NCBI RefSeq assembly: GCF_002214585.1 | Contig: NZ_CP014862.1 | Location: forward strand, 1,488,001-1,552,000 | Length of the DNA: 64,000 nt | Direction: 5' to 3' | Source of the DNA: Thermococcus profundus | GTDB lineage: Archaea; Methanobacteriota_B; Thermococci; Thermococcales; Thermococcaceae | Notes under the pieces: generated by a model | What the model was told of the DNA's origin: nothing | The model's database searches: none | The model's input: only the letters and a program-made list of their open reading frames with translations | Shown here: piece by piece, positions 1-8,745 of the stretch | Numbering within the stretch: the stretch's first letter is position 1 | How the letters are laid out: each line of letters starts with the position of its first letter | Program-made: the position numbers and the translations under genes

Positions 1-34
1 AATTCAAGAGCAGGGATTAAATGAAAATCAAAAA

Positions 35-2035
35 CTAAATACCCAGTGCCAGCCCCATGTGCCATATCAGTATCCCAGCTAGGGAAGCCACCGTTATCAT
101 GTACACTGTGGTGAACAGCGCCCACTTCCAGTTGCTCTCTGCCTTTATCGCACCTATCGTGGCTATGCACGGTATATAGAGGGTCGTAACGACGGCCAGC
201 ACGTAGGCCTGAAGGGGGGTCATCACGTGCCTCATCGCCTCCCTCAGCATGGCCTCTCCACCGCTTACCCCGTATATCACCGAATAGGTGGATATCACGT
301 TCTCCTTCGCTATGATGCCGAAGAGCAGACTCACGGCCGCCTTCCAGTCAAGACCCATGAGCCTCATGTATGGTTCAAAGATCTGGCCAAGCCTCTCCGC
401 GTAGCTCCTTCCCGTTCCGATCTCCACAGGGTAGTTGCTTAGGTACCAGATGACTATTGCACCGACCAGGATGACGGTTCCCGCCTTTTTCACAAACTCC
501 TTGCTCCTCTCCCAGGAGTGGAGTATCACAGTCTTCCAGCTCGGGATGAGGTACTCGGGCAGTTCAATGACGAAGGGACTCTCCTCCCCTCTAACGACGA
601 AATGGCTTATGAGCCACGCCGAAAGCAGGGCAACCGTTATGGCTATCAGATAAACACTTAAAGCCACGAGGGCGTGGTTGGAGCTGAAGAAAGTTCCAGC
701 AAGGAAACTTATCACGCTCAAACGGGCCGAACATGGTATAAATGGGTTAACGAACATAGCAACCAGTCTGTCCCGCTCATCGTCTAGGGTTCTCGTCGCC
801 ATCACCGCGGGAACGTTGCATCCAAGTCCCAGTATAAGCGGGATCACCGCCTTTCCTGGAAGGCCGAACTTCCTCATTATACCCTCCATAAGCACCGCTA
901 CCCTAGCCATGTATCCTATGTCCTCAAGTATCGAGAGGGCAAAGAACAGGAGGAAGACGAGGGGGAAGAAGCTCAGGACAGCACCAACACCGCCGATTAT
1001 ACCGTCAACTAAGAGGCCTCTCAGAGTCTCGTTGGCTATCTGAGGTACCAGCCACTGGCCGAAGGAATCAAAGAGGTCACCCAGCCACCCCTGGAGGGGA
1101 AGGCCGAGGGCAAAGACGAACTTGAATACAGCATAAAACACCGCCGCAAGGACTACGAACCCGTAAACCGGATGGATCAGTACCCTGTCCAGCTGGTCCG
1201 TCAGGCTCTCCCCCTCTTTGGCGGTATAATGCATGAACTCATGGGTGAGTCCATCTATGAACTCGTACTTCTGGCTGGCTATGATGAGATCCATCGCCCG
1301 TCCATAGCGCTCCTCGGCCTCTCCTATGTGCGTCATTATCTCCTTCAGCTTTTCCTCGCCGATGTACCTCAGAACGAGCTTCATAACCTCGTCGTCGCGC
1401 TGGAGGAGCTTTATTGCCAGCCAGCGTAGAGGATAGCGGCTCTCAAGCTCGGTCCCCCTGAGGCACTGCGTTATGTGCTCTATCTCCCTCTCAACCTCGG
1501 GATCGTACTCCGGAAGTACCGGTTCCGTCTTTATGAGGCCGTGCGCCATCTCGTATATCCTCTTCTTCAGCTCGTCGACTCCAATGCCCTCCTTGGCGCT
1601 CATGGCCACAACCGGGACGCCGAGGGCCTTCGACATCTTCGCTGGGTCTATTCGTATCCCCTTCTTCTCGGCCAGATCTATCTTGTTCAGGGCGATGATC
1701 ACGTTCTTCAGGCCCATTTCAAGAATCTCCATCGTCAGGAGGAGGTTTCTCAGAACTGAGGTAGCGTCGACAACGTTCACAACAACATCCGGATTTCCGT
1801 TGAGAAGGAAGTTCCTGGCAACGAGTTCATCTATCGAGTGGGCGGTGAGGGAGTACGTGCCCGGGAGATCCACGACGAGGAACTTCTCGCCGTTGTACTC
1901 AAAAACGCCCTCCTTCTTCTCAACCGTAACACCGGGCCAGTTGCCTACGTGCTGCCTCATTCCGGTTAGATCGTTGAAAACCGTGGTTTTGCCGACGTTG
2001 GGGTTACCAGCCAGGGCGACGACCTTCATTGCCAT
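35..2035 (-). CDS. feoB: Ferrous iron transport protein B (FeoB)
   Basis: FeoB is a GTP-gated membrane permease for Fe2+. The 666-residue product starts with a G domain: G1 GNPNVGKT near residue 11, G3 DLPG near 57 and G4 NKID near 117. A helical spacer follows (about 165-280), and then a multi-helix permease half from about 290 to the end, with the GCNVPAVMATRT and NPFIPCSARL segments typical of the family. The ATG is preceded by GAGGTGG at suitable spacing, just after the feoA stop, so the two genes form an feoAB operon. DtxR-like operators upstream of feoA suggest iron-dependent repression. The length is normal for archaeal FeoB. Confidence 0.96.
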   Translation of the reverse strand: MAMKVVALAGNPNVGKTTVFNDLTGMRQHVGNWPGVTVEKKEGVFEYNGEKFLVVDLPGTYSLTAHSIDELVARNFLLNGNPDVVVNVVDATSVLRNLLLTMEILEMGLKNVIIALNKIDLAEKKGIRIDPAKMSKALGVPVVAMSAKEGIGVDELKKRIYEMAHGLIKTEPVLPEYDPEVEREIEHITQCLRGTELESRYPLRWLAIKLLQRDDEVMKLVLRYIGEEKLKEIMTHIGEAEERYGRAMDLIIASQKYEFIDGLTHEFMHYTAKEGESLTDQLDRVLIHPVYGFVVLAAVFYAVFKFVFALGLPLQGWLGDLFDSFGQWLVPQIANETLRGLLVDGIIGGVGAVLSFFPLVFLLFFALSILEDIGYMARVAVLMEGIMRKFGLPGKAVIPLILGLGCNVPAVMATRTLDDERDRLVAMFVNPFIPCSARLSVISFLAGTFFSSNHALVALSVYLIAITVALLSAWLISHFVVRGEESPFVIELPEYLIPSWKTVILHSWERSKEFVKKAGTVILVGAIVIWYLSNYPVEIGTGRSYAERLGQIFEPYMRLMGLDWKAAVSLLFGIIAKENVISTYSVIYGVSGGEAMLREAMRHVMTPLQAYVLAVVTTLYIPCIATIGAIKAESNWKWALFTTVYMITVASLAGILIWHMGLALGI

Positions 2036-2044
2036 TTTACCACC

Positions 2045-2272
2045 TCAGAGCTTCCTCACAAGAATCTTTGACGCCATACCCTTTCCAAGGGCGAAACGGG
2101 TCCCGCTGACGTTGACGATTATAGGTCCCGTGTTGTATATCTCCAAAACATGCACAACGGCACCTGGAGTGATTCCCATTCCGAGGAGCCGGTTTCTAAA
2201 TCCCGCCCCTCCCTGAAGGGTAACCACGATCCCCTTTTCCCCGGGCCGAAGTGAGTTTAAAGGTACAATCAT
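2045..2272 (-). CDS. feoA: FeoA family protein
   Basis: FeoA is a small SH3-fold cytoplasmic partner of FeoB needed for ferrous iron uptake. The 75-residue product has the family signature GEKGIV, then GAGFRNRLLGMGITPGAVV, and ends FALGKGMASKILV. The ATG at 2272 is preferred over two in-frame GTG codons at 2281 and 2278, because these form the ribosome binding site (GGTGGTG). It is the first gene of feoAB, only 9 bases from feoB. Confidence 0.93.
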   Translation of the reverse strand: MIVPLNSLRPGEKGIVVTLQGGAGFRNRLLGMGITPGAVVHVLEIYNTGPIIVNVSGTRFALGKGMASKILVRKL

Positions 2273-2283
2273 GATCACCACCG

Positions 2284-2346
2284 TTAGGCTCTCCTAATTC
2301 CATATCCAAATCCATTGAGAGGCTTAAAAAGCTTTGGTGAGCCTAA
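2284..2346 (-). promoter_or_regulatory. feoAB promoter with two DtxR-like operator half-pairs
   Basis: The segment at 2284-2297 reads TTAGG-CTCT-CCTAA, a perfect inverted repeat close to the left 14 bases of the DtxR/IdeR consensus. An inverted copy of TTAGGCTC lies at 2339-2346 (GAGCCTAA). Between them is an AT-rich box (CTTTTTAAGC on the minus strand, about 2323-2332) at TATA distance from a start near 2300. That the motif is an iron-responsive operator is inferred from the DtxR consensus and the downstream feoAB. Confidence 0.6.
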
Positions 2347-2497
2347 CAAAACTCAGGAGTTCGAAATTTGAAACTGAGGGGTTCTAAGGCGTTCCCAAGA
2401 AGCCGCTACACACGGACCCTAATTATTACAAAAATTGGAAAAGTATTTAAAGTTTTAAGACAAGTACAATAATCTGAAAGAGGAGGTGTGCACAGGA

Positions 2498-2845
2498 ATG
2501 GAAGAGTCCAAAAAGACGTCCCTTAATATGGACGAAAACGTTGAGGGATTGATAGCGTACGTTCTTGGACCCATAACCGGGATACTCCTGCTGGTTCTTG
2601 AGAAGGAGAGCGACTTCGTCCGCTTCCACGCTATGCAGTCGACGATAACGTTTGTTGGCATCTGGATTATCCAAGCGTTCTTCTGGGTGATACCAGTGAT
2701 AGGCGGGATAATTTCCTGGCTCCTCGGGCTACTGGCTTTTGCGGCTTGGATTGTGGGGATGGTTAAGGCGTATCAGGGAGAGCTCTACAAGTTCCCGGTT
2801 GTTGGAGACCTCGCGGAGCAGTGGGTCAAAAAGGTAAACTTCTGA
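2498..2845 (+). CDS. DUF4870/Tic20-like small membrane protein
   Basis: The 115-residue protein has a short soluble N-terminus, then YVLGPITGILLLVLEKES and VRFHAMQST, followed by two or three hydrophobic helices (about 45-95). This pattern (GPxxG, FxxFHAxQS, membrane helices) is that of DUF4870 (Tic20-like) membrane proteins, whose function is unsettled. The ATG at 2498 follows AGGAGGTG by nine bases. The upstream in-frame GTG lies inside that ribosome binding site and is rejected. It is divergent from feoAB with no operon partner. Confidence 0.85.
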   Translation: MEESKKTSLNMDENVEGLIAYVLGPITGILLLVLEKESDFVRFHAMQSTITFVGIWIIQAFFWVIPVIGGIISWLLGLLAFAAWIVGMVKAYQGELYKFPVVGDLAEQWVKKVNF

Positions 2846-2881
2846 GGGCATCTTTTTTAAGGCCCTCCCTGATTTTTCTCC

Positions 2882-3706
2882 ATGAGGTTACTCAAGGGAG
2901 CTATAGAGGAAGTCCAGAGGTTCTCAGAAGAGGTGGGGCTCTACGGCAAAAGGATCCTCCTCATGTTCTCAGGGGGAAAGGACAGCTCCCTCGCCCTCTA
3001 CCTCCTCAAGTCGGCTGGTCTGGACGTCTCAGCTCTGACCTTCTTCCACCGATGGAGCTGGAGGGAAACGCTCGTCTGGGCTATGAAATTCACGAAAGAG
3101 CTCGGCGTCGAGCACTACCTAGTTGACATAACCAACGGTCTCCTCCGTGAGGCGACGGGAAGGAAGGGACCAGTGTGCATAAACTGCAAGAAGGTAATGC
3201 TCTGGAACGCCAAGTGGTTCGCCCTAAACAACGGTTTCGATGTGCTGGCCAAGGGAGACAACGCCAACGACAAGATAATCGGCGCCCTGCTTGATCAGTG
3301 CGACGACGATATAAGGCTCTGCTCCCTTCCGCGGATTGGGATTCCCATCTTCCGTCCCCTCATAAAGTACACTGCAGAGGAGGTTGAAGCCCTGGCAGAT
3401 GAAGCCGGAATAAAGCCCTACCGCATGTACGAGCACGCAAGGCGGAGACAGTGGAGGGAAGGCTGTCCGCTCCAGTACATAGACAGGGAGGAGATCGTAA
3501 CCAAAGAACTCATGGATCTAGCGTATAAGGTGAACTACGAGGTCAGCAAGATAGCGAGGAAGAGGCGGGTTAGGGTGAGCGTCCGCGTCCCGAGTTTCGA
3601 GGTAATGTGCTGGGATTGCGATGGAGGGACGCTGGAAGAGGTGAGGTCAATAATAGGATGCTTTGGAGGGGAGAGAAATGCTCCCAGCGGGAAAGCTGAG
3701 GAATGA
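2882..3706 (+). CDS. PP-loop ATPase, thiolation-type (TtcA/ExsB-like)
   Basis: This 274-residue protein belongs to the N-type ATP pyrophosphatases, which adenylate a substrate, often before sulfur transfer to tRNA. The PP-loop SGGKDSSLA is at about residues 30-38. A CxxC (VCINCKK, about 98-104), a Cys in EGCPLQ and a C-terminal CWDCDGG give several possible metal or persulfide sites. The gene overlaps the following AIR-synthase-like gene by 29 bases, so the two are probably co-translated. The substrate is unknown. Candidates are tRNA thiolation or another sulfur-dependent modification. Confidence 0.8.
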   Translation: MRLLKGAIEEVQRFSEEVGLYGKRILLMFSGGKDSSLALYLLKSAGLDVSALTFFHRWSWRETLVWAMKFTKELGVEHYLVDITNGLLREATGRKGPVCINCKKVMLWNAKWFALNNGFDVLAKGDNANDKIIGALLDQCDDDIRLCSLPRIGIPIFRPLIKYTAEEVEALADEAGIKPYRMYEHARRRQWREGCPLQYIDREEIVTKELMDLAYKVNYEVSKIARKRRVRVSVRVPSFEVMCWDCDGGTLEEVRSIIGCFGGERNAPSGKAEE

Positions 3707-4673
3707 GATCTTACGCGAGATTGTCTTCCAAAATCTGGGCGTGGAAGATCCCAAAGTCGTGTACAGCCCAAAAGAGGGTTTTGATTCGGCGGTTCTGGAA
3801 TACGACGGTGAGAACTATCTCGTAGTCGCCACTGACCCTACCCTTGGCGTTCCAGCTGAGACCTTCGGCTTCTTCACATATCACTTCGCGGCGAGTGACG
3901 TTGCCGTCTTCGGGGCAAAGCCGAGGTGGCTTGTAGTGGACCTCCTCTTCCCGGGGGGCACCTCTAAGGAGTTCCTGGAGAGGGTCATGAGCGACCTGAA
4001 CGACGAGTGCAACAAGTACGGCTCAACCATAGTGGGCGGCCACACAGGGGTTTATCCCTCCATAACCGAACCAACTGCGACGACAACGGCCATGGGGCTA
4101 GTCAAGAAGGACGAACTCAAACTCCCGCTGGCAAAGCCCGGGGATAAAATAGTCGTTACTGCCAAGGTCGGCCTCGAGTTCGCTGTTTCCGCCGCATATC
4201 TCAGGGCAGAGGATCTGTCAAAGATCTTAAACAAGAAAGAGCTGATGAGGCTGAAGCGCTCGTTTTACTTTGAGACAGTAGTTCCAGACGCCCTCGTTGC
4301 TAAGCCTTTCGTAAGGGGAATGCACGACGCAACCGAGGGCGGTTTAACTGCCCTCCATGAGATAGCGGACAATTCAGGAGTTGGCTTTAGGGTTTATGCA
4401 GAGAAGCTCCACGTTGACCCGCTCGTGAGGAAGGTGCTTGAATTCTATGAACTAGAACCGTGGGACGTTTCCTCAACCGGGACGCTGATAGCCATAACTC
4501 CCCCGGAAGACATTGATCCATTAATTACAGAATTACTTAAAAATGGGATTCTGGCATTTGAGCTGGGCGAGTTCACGGAGGAGAATGACCGGGTTCTAGT
4601 TGAAGGGAACGAGGAAAGATCTTTTCCGGAGTTCACTGAGGATCCCTACGTGAGGCTCTATGAAAGAGCATAG
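3678..4673 (+). CDS. AIR synthase-related protein (HypE/SelD/PurM superfamily)
   Basis: This 331-residue protein has the two-domain PurM/HypE/SelD architecture. An N-terminal half carries ATDPTLGVP and FAASDVAVFGAKP (about 50-90), IVGGHTGVYPS follows near 120, and the C-terminal half has MHDATEGGLTALHEIAD near 215. These are ATP-binding motifs of the superfamily. The HypE-type C-terminal cysteine is absent, so it is not an ordinary hydrogenase maturation protein. ATG 3678 is chosen because GGAGGGGA lies just before it. The overlap with the PP-loop ATPase suggests both act in one pathway, with ATP activation in two steps. Confidence 0.8.
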   Translation: MLPAGKLRNEILREIVFQNLGVEDPKVVYSPKEGFDSAVLEYDGENYLVVATDPTLGVPAETFGFFTYHFAASDVAVFGAKPRWLVVDLLFPGGTSKEFLERVMSDLNDECNKYGSTIVGGHTGVYPSITEPTATTTAMGLVKKDELKLPLAKPGDKIVVTAKVGLEFAVSAAYLRAEDLSKILNKKELMRLKRSFYFETVVPDALVAKPFVRGMHDATEGGLTALHEIADNSGVGFRVYAEKLHVDPLVRKVLEFYELEPWDVSSTGTLIAITPPEDIDPLITELLKNGILAFELGEFTEENDRVLVEGNEERSFPEFTEDPYVRLYERA

Positions 4674-4812
4674 ATCCCAAGCTTGGCAGATTCCTTAGTT
4701 GAATACCACCACTCATCTCTCCCATTTGCCGGTGAACCATTCTAGTGAGGTTCCCTTCACAGAAACCCTAATAAGCGATGGGAACGGAGACTTTAAATTA
4801 GGAGGTCGTAAG

Positions 4813-5700
4813 ATGGGTCTTCTGAAAAAACTGCTGGTACTGATTGTTGTTCTTTCCGTTTTGTATTCCGGCTTTGTGTTCTATGAGAAAAAGGGCACAT
4901 CCAGAGGAGTGGTCGTCCTTGCAAGCGACGACCCCGCTTCGATAGCATCGGCCCTGGTTCTGGTTGCCAGGTACGACGGAAAGCTGGTGAAGTTCCAGGC
5001 CGGGAAGTTCGATGGAGAAATTGCCTCCGAGGTTCTCTCGCTTTCCCCGGAAGAGGTCTTCTTCGTGGGGGAAGAGCCGCTGGTTCCATCGGGGTACTCC
5101 GAGAGATTGGCAGGGAAGGGGATAAAGGTAACATCCCTGGTCGGAAGGGATCGCTTTGAAACCTCGAAAGCGGCGTTCGATCGTTTAGACGACCGCTCCA
5201 TAGAGAAGAGAGACGTTTACATCGTTAACGGCTGGAACGAGGGGCTTATACTTGACACACTCAGCAGAGATCCCCAAGCCCTCGTGTTGCTGGTAGATCC
5301 CCACCACGAAGATCTGGTAAACGCGATACACGAGAGGACTACTCTGTCCAACAAGATTGCTGGGGCATCCTCCGGCGGCTACGGCAGATCCGTCTACGTC
5401 GATCCCACCCTCTTCAACGGGGGGAATCCTCCGTGCAACTGCACCCCCATCAGGATCGATGAGAAAAAAATCGCATCGCTCTCGATCGAGAGGCTTGAGA
5501 ATCTTTCCAATACTATTTCGGATCAGGGCACTCTCGCTCAGGTTAAGGAGAAGATAGCCGCCGCCAAGGAAATGCTTTCAGAGGGGGATTTTGAGAACGC
5601 GGAGATAACCGCAGAGGAGGGCCTCCAGATAGCTTACCAGACCATCAGTGGAGAACAGATCGGGCCCGCCGAGAGCAAGGAAAAGGAGAACAAGGGATAG
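4813..5700 (+). CDS. Cell wall-binding repeat 2-like secreted/anchored protein
   Basis: The 295-residue product starts with a hydrophobic anchor or signal (about residues 3-24: LLKKLLVLIVVLSVLYSGFVF). The outer part contains VVLASDDPASIASALVLVA and VGRDRFETSKAAFDRL (about 108-125), which matches the core of cell wall-binding repeat 2, in which a VxRxxGxDRxxTA-like motif is typical. The C-terminal 80 residues are helical and charged, with no second clear repeat. ATG 4813 follows AGGAGG and gives the hydrophobic start. The upstream in-frame ATG at 4699 would bury it. The function is probably attachment to or remodelling of the envelope. Confidence 0.65.
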   Translation: MGLLKKLLVLIVVLSVLYSGFVFYEKKGTSRGVVVLASDDPASIASALVLVARYDGKLVKFQAGKFDGEIASEVLSLSPEEVFFVGEEPLVPSGYSERLAGKGIKVTSLVGRDRFETSKAAFDRLDDRSIEKRDVYIVNGWNEGLILDTLSRDPQALVLLVDPHHEDLVNAIHERTTLSNKIAGASSGGYGRSVYVDPTLFNGGNPPCNCTPIRIDEKKIASLSIERLENLSNTISDQGTLAQVKEKIAAAKEMLSEGDFENAEITAEEGLQIAYQTISGEQIGPAESKEKENKG

Positions 5701-5759
5701 AGGGGTTTTATTCTACTCTCATGACCCCATTATTTTTGACCGTTAAAAAATTTGGAACA

Positions 5760-6833
5760 TCACTTCACCCTGAACCTCAGCAGGGCCGCCAGTCCACCGA
5801 GGGCCTTCAGCTTTTCGCCGCCTTCATGCTCCGAACTGACCACAATCACCTCGCCGCGGGAGTACCTCGCCGCGTCCATCAGCCCCTCTATCTTCTCCCT
5901 ATCCTCGCCCTTGAGCAGTTCGTCGAGGACCAAAAGCGTCTCGACGGCGCCATAGTTTATTGCCTCCTCGACCTCATTGAGACCATAGGCAACTAGCCCG
6001 TTGTTCCTGGCGATGTTCTCAAGGACTTTCTCAACCAGCTGAATCTCCTTTGCGACGCGGTTTTCATGGTAAACCCTGTCCACTATCCCCCGCTTTATGA
6101 CCTCGTATATACCCGTCCTGCCGGTGACGCTCGTATCCTCGATGACGACCTTTTTGGCGAGCTCGGGATATTTATCCCTTAAGAACTTGTAGAAGTCCTC
6201 CTTGACGAAGCCAGGCCCAGCAACGATGGCTTTCTCAACGTTCTCGCGCTTCATCACGTCCTCTATGGTCCTCGCAACGTCGTGGAAGAACTTCATCTCC
6301 TCGCTCTCCCTATCCGTCCTGTACTGCTTCCCTCCAAGGTTGTGGCGGATGCTGTTGAGAATCTCGACGCCGTACTCCCTAACCAGAGCCATATCTGCCT
6401 CCCCGTCGTCGATGACCACTATCATCACGCGCGCCCTCTTCGATGCCTCAACCGCCTCCTTAAGCCGCTCTATGTGGTGCTCCTTCCAGCGGGGCTTCTG
6501 GATGGTTACAACTGTCCCCTGCTCTATCGCTATCGTGTGATACTTGCCTAGTGGTACGTCCTCCCTGCTGGCGTAGACTATGGGGCCAGTGACGCGAACC
6601 TGGTTGGCGAACTTGTGGAAGTTTATCTTCTCGGCTTTAACACCCAAGAAAACTGGAATGACCTCGACCTTTTCAGCCCTCAAGGAGTCGGCTCTCTGGG
6701 CCTGCTTCCTGAGGGTTTTGGCGTAAACGGTGTCTCCAGGGTCGATTATGTGGTAGAGGTGCCACAGGTCGTCGAGGGTCTCGGCCTTCACCTTGACCTT
6801 GCCTTCCTTGAGATCCTGGTGGATTATCTGCAC
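5760..6833 (-). CDS. pelA: mRNA surveillance protein Pelota (aPelota)
   Basis: Archaeal Pelota (Dom34) pairs with aEF1A and ABCE1 to rescue stalled ribosomes. The 357-residue protein has the three eRF1-like parts: an N-terminal Sm-fold domain (MQIIHQDLKEGKVKVKAE, DDLWHLYHIIDPGD), a central domain from about 135 with IVAGPGFVKEDFYKF, and a C-terminal domain with AINYGAVETLLVLDELL. It lacks the GGQ of true release factors, as expected. The start is GTG at 6833 behind GGAGGTGA. The length equals that of other archaeal Pelota proteins. Confidence 0.95.
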   Translation of the reverse strand: MQIIHQDLKEGKVKVKAETLDDLWHLYHIIDPGDTVYAKTLRKQAQRADSLRAEKVEVIPVFLGVKAEKINFHKFANQVRVTGPIVYASREDVPLGKYHTIAIEQGTVVTIQKPRWKEHHIERLKEAVEASKRARVMIVVIDDGEADMALVREYGVEILNSIRHNLGGKQYRTDRESEEMKFFHDVARTIEDVMKRENVEKAIVAGPGFVKEDFYKFLRDKYPELAKKVVIEDTSVTGRTGIYEVIKRGIVDRVYHENRVAKEIQLVEKVLENIARNNGLVAYGLNEVEEAINYGAVETLLVLDELLKGEDREKIEGLMDAARYSRGEVIVVSSEHEGGEKLKALGGLAALLRFRVK

Positions 6834-6882
6834 TCTCTCACCTCCAGAGAATAGAGAAGAGCGGGTTTAAAAAACATTTTAG

Positions 6883-7290
6883 TCACATGAAATCCTTCAT
6901 CATGCGAAGGGTGTCGAGCTTGTACTTGATCTCAATGTGCTTCATGCCGAAGGCGTTCATCAGGAGGGAACTTGCTTCGGCTCCCATTTTCACGACTTCA
7001 TTGCCCTGGTACTTGATTACGACGGTCTTTCCCTGAGAGGCAAGGTCCTCGGCGTAGAGCTTCATCTCGTTCATCATTTCTTTTTTCTCCCCGATTCCTC
7101 CCTTATCCTTTCCTAGGATGGTAGAGAATGCATCCATAAGCTTCTTAATCTTTTTAGGATTGTTGATATCCAGTATAATCTCGTCGCGGGTTATCGTGAT
7201 CGAGTCACCGCCCATGGACACCGTTACGGATCCGCAGCAGATTATCCTCTGAAGATTAAGCGCCATTCTGAAAATGGAATGAAGATCCAT
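6883..7290 (-). CDS. Conserved hypothetical protein, 135 aa
   Basis: I do not recognise the family. The protein opens with MDLHSIFRMALN, has a CC pair near residue 19 (IICCGSVTVSMGGDSITITRDEI written here in parts: RIICCGSV, SMGGDSITI), a lysine-rich middle (KKIKKLMDAF) and a C-terminal half with alternating charged and hydrophobic residues (TVVIKYQGNEVVKMG). It looks cytoplasmic with no membrane helix. It sits 10 bases from a second small gene on the same strand, so the two are probably co-transcribed. ATG 7290 follows GGTGGT. Confidence 0.6.
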   Translation of the reverse strand: MDLHSIFRMALNLQRIICCGSVTVSMGGDSITITRDEIILDINNPKKIKKLMDAFSTILGKDKGGIGEKKEMMNEMKLYAEDLASQGKTVVIKYQGNEVVKMGAEASSLLMNAFGMKHIEIKYKLDTLRMMKDFM

Positions 7291-7300
7291 AGGACCACCA

Positions 7301-7510
7301 TCAGCCCTTCTTTATGGGTTCGAGGCGGAACCTCACCTCACCGTCCATCTTGAAGTCCCTGAAGTTCATCCTTATTTCGTTCTCACTCAGAATCCCGATG
7401 ATGGTCTCCATAAGTCCAATCCCCGACTTGGGAATACTGGGGATGTCGGAGAGGTTAATACCAGACTCAGTCATCTTCTCCATCTTCTCTTCAATGGCAC
7501 TGGTGACCAT
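7301..7510 (-). CDS. Conserved hypothetical protein, 69 aa
   Basis: This is a small acidic/basic mixed protein (MVTSAIEEKMEKMTESGINL at the start, then SDIPSIPKSGIG and FRDFKMDGEVRFRLEPIKKG at the end) of unknown family. The ATG at 7510 is supported by GGAGGTG six bases upstream. A longer reading from 7543 has no such site. It is the first gene of a two-gene unit with the 135-residue protein downstream. Its final strand-rich stretch and the partner's IKYQGNEVVKMG hint that they might interact, but this is a guess. Confidence 0.55.
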   Translation of the reverse strand: MVTSAIEEKMEKMTESGINLSDIPSIPKSGIGLMETIIGILSENEIRMNFRDFKMDGEVRFRLEPIKKG

Positions 7511-7596
7511 TTTCTCACCTCCGCGTATAACATCGCTCCACATTATTTTACGCGCAGATGCTTTTAAGATTTACTAAGAAAAGGTTAGGAAAAGGT

Positions 7597-8643
7597 TCAG
7601 ATGAGCTCCCTCTCCGTCTTGGTGAGCCTCTCGGCACCGTTCTCCGTGATGACTATTGTGTCCTCTATCCTTACGCCGCCGAACTTGGGGATGTAGATTC
7701 CAGGCTCTACCGTTATCACCATTCCAGGCTTGAGAACGGTCTCATCGTACTGGCTCACCCCAGGCCACTCGTGGATTTCAAGACCGACGCCGTGGCCCGT
7801 CGAATGGATGAAGTAGTCCCCGTATCCGTATTCCGCTATAACGTTTCTCGCGGCGGTGTCAACGTCCTTGGCAGTAACTCCGGGCTTGGCAGCTTTTATG
7901 CCCTCCTTCTGGGCCTCCAGGACGATTTCGTATATCTCCTTCTGTTTTTCGTTCGGTAAGCCGACCACAACGGTTCTCGTCATGTCGGAGTGGTAGTGGT
8001 TGAAGAGCGCGCCCTCATCGATGACGACGAGGTCTCCCTTCTCTATCACCTTGTCGCTCGCTATCCCGTGCGGAAGGGCCGAGCGCCACCCGCTCGCCAC
8101 TATCGTGTCGAAGGCAACCTTCTCAGCCCCGTTCATCTTCATGACGTACTCCATCTTGGCTGCGACTTCCCTCTCCTTAACTCCCTCGCGCACCTCTTCG
8201 AGGGCAGTCTCCATGGCTAGATCGGCTATCCTGCAGGCCTGCTTTATAACCTCTATCTCCTCCGGCGTCTTAACCATTCTAAGCTCCTTGATGACGTCGT
8301 CCACAATCGTGAACTCCTCAGCTCCTATCTTCTCCCTGAGGTTCTGAACGCTTGAGTAGCTCGTCCTTCCCTCGATGCCGAGCTTTTTGAGGTTGAACCC
8401 CTTAAGCTTCTCATAGAGATCGGCACCCTTTTTGAAGTACTCAACCGGAACCCTTGAGCTCTCCTTGGCCTCCTCGTACTCGAGCTGGGGGACGAGGAAG
8501 AGCTCTTCGTCGGGGGTTACCACGAGGTAGCCGCCGAGAACGGGGGCGGAGCCGGTGAAGTAAAACAGGTTCGGCTTGTAGGTTATCAGAACGCCGTCGA
8601 GCTCCTTCTCGGCTATGAACTCCTTCAACTTTTCGATCCTCAT
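7597..8643 (-). CDS. pepQ: Xaa-Pro dipeptidase (prolidase), M24 family
   Basis: Prolidase hydrolyses dipeptides with C-terminal proline and uses two metal ions in the pita-bread fold. The 348 residues match the length of the Pyrococcus furiosus enzyme. Metal-binding residues are visible in VVIDEGALFNHYHSDMTRTV (two Asp), STGHGVGLEIHEWP (His), TVEPGIYIP (Glu) and GGVRIEDTI (Glu). An N-terminal creatinase-like domain precedes the catalytic domain. ATG 8643 is preferred over GTG 8650-8652 because the GTG is part of the AGGTGG ribosome binding site. The role is peptide catabolism. Confidence 0.95.
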   Translation of the reverse strand: MRIEKLKEFIAEKELDGVLITYKPNLFYFTGSAPVLGGYLVVTPDEELFLVPQLEYEEAKESSRVPVEYFKKGADLYEKLKGFNLKKLGIEGRTSYSSVQNLREKIGAEEFTIVDDVIKELRMVKTPEEIEVIKQACRIADLAMETALEEVREGVKEREVAAKMEYVMKMNGAEKVAFDTIVASGWRSALPHGIASDKVIEKGDLVVIDEGALFNHYHSDMTRTVVVGLPNEKQKEIYEIVLEAQKEGIKAAKPGVTAKDVDTAARNVIAEYGYGDYFIHSTGHGVGLEIHEWPGVSQYDETVLKPGMVITVEPGIYIPKFGGVRIEDTIVITENGAERLTKTERELI

Positions 8644-8745
8644 CTGAACCACCTGAAGTGTGTTGAAGTGAGCGGATAAAACGTTTTCGATGGGGGAAGT
8701 CGGAAAAGTTTTATACTTCAGCTCCTATTTCCCCCGGTTGAAATC

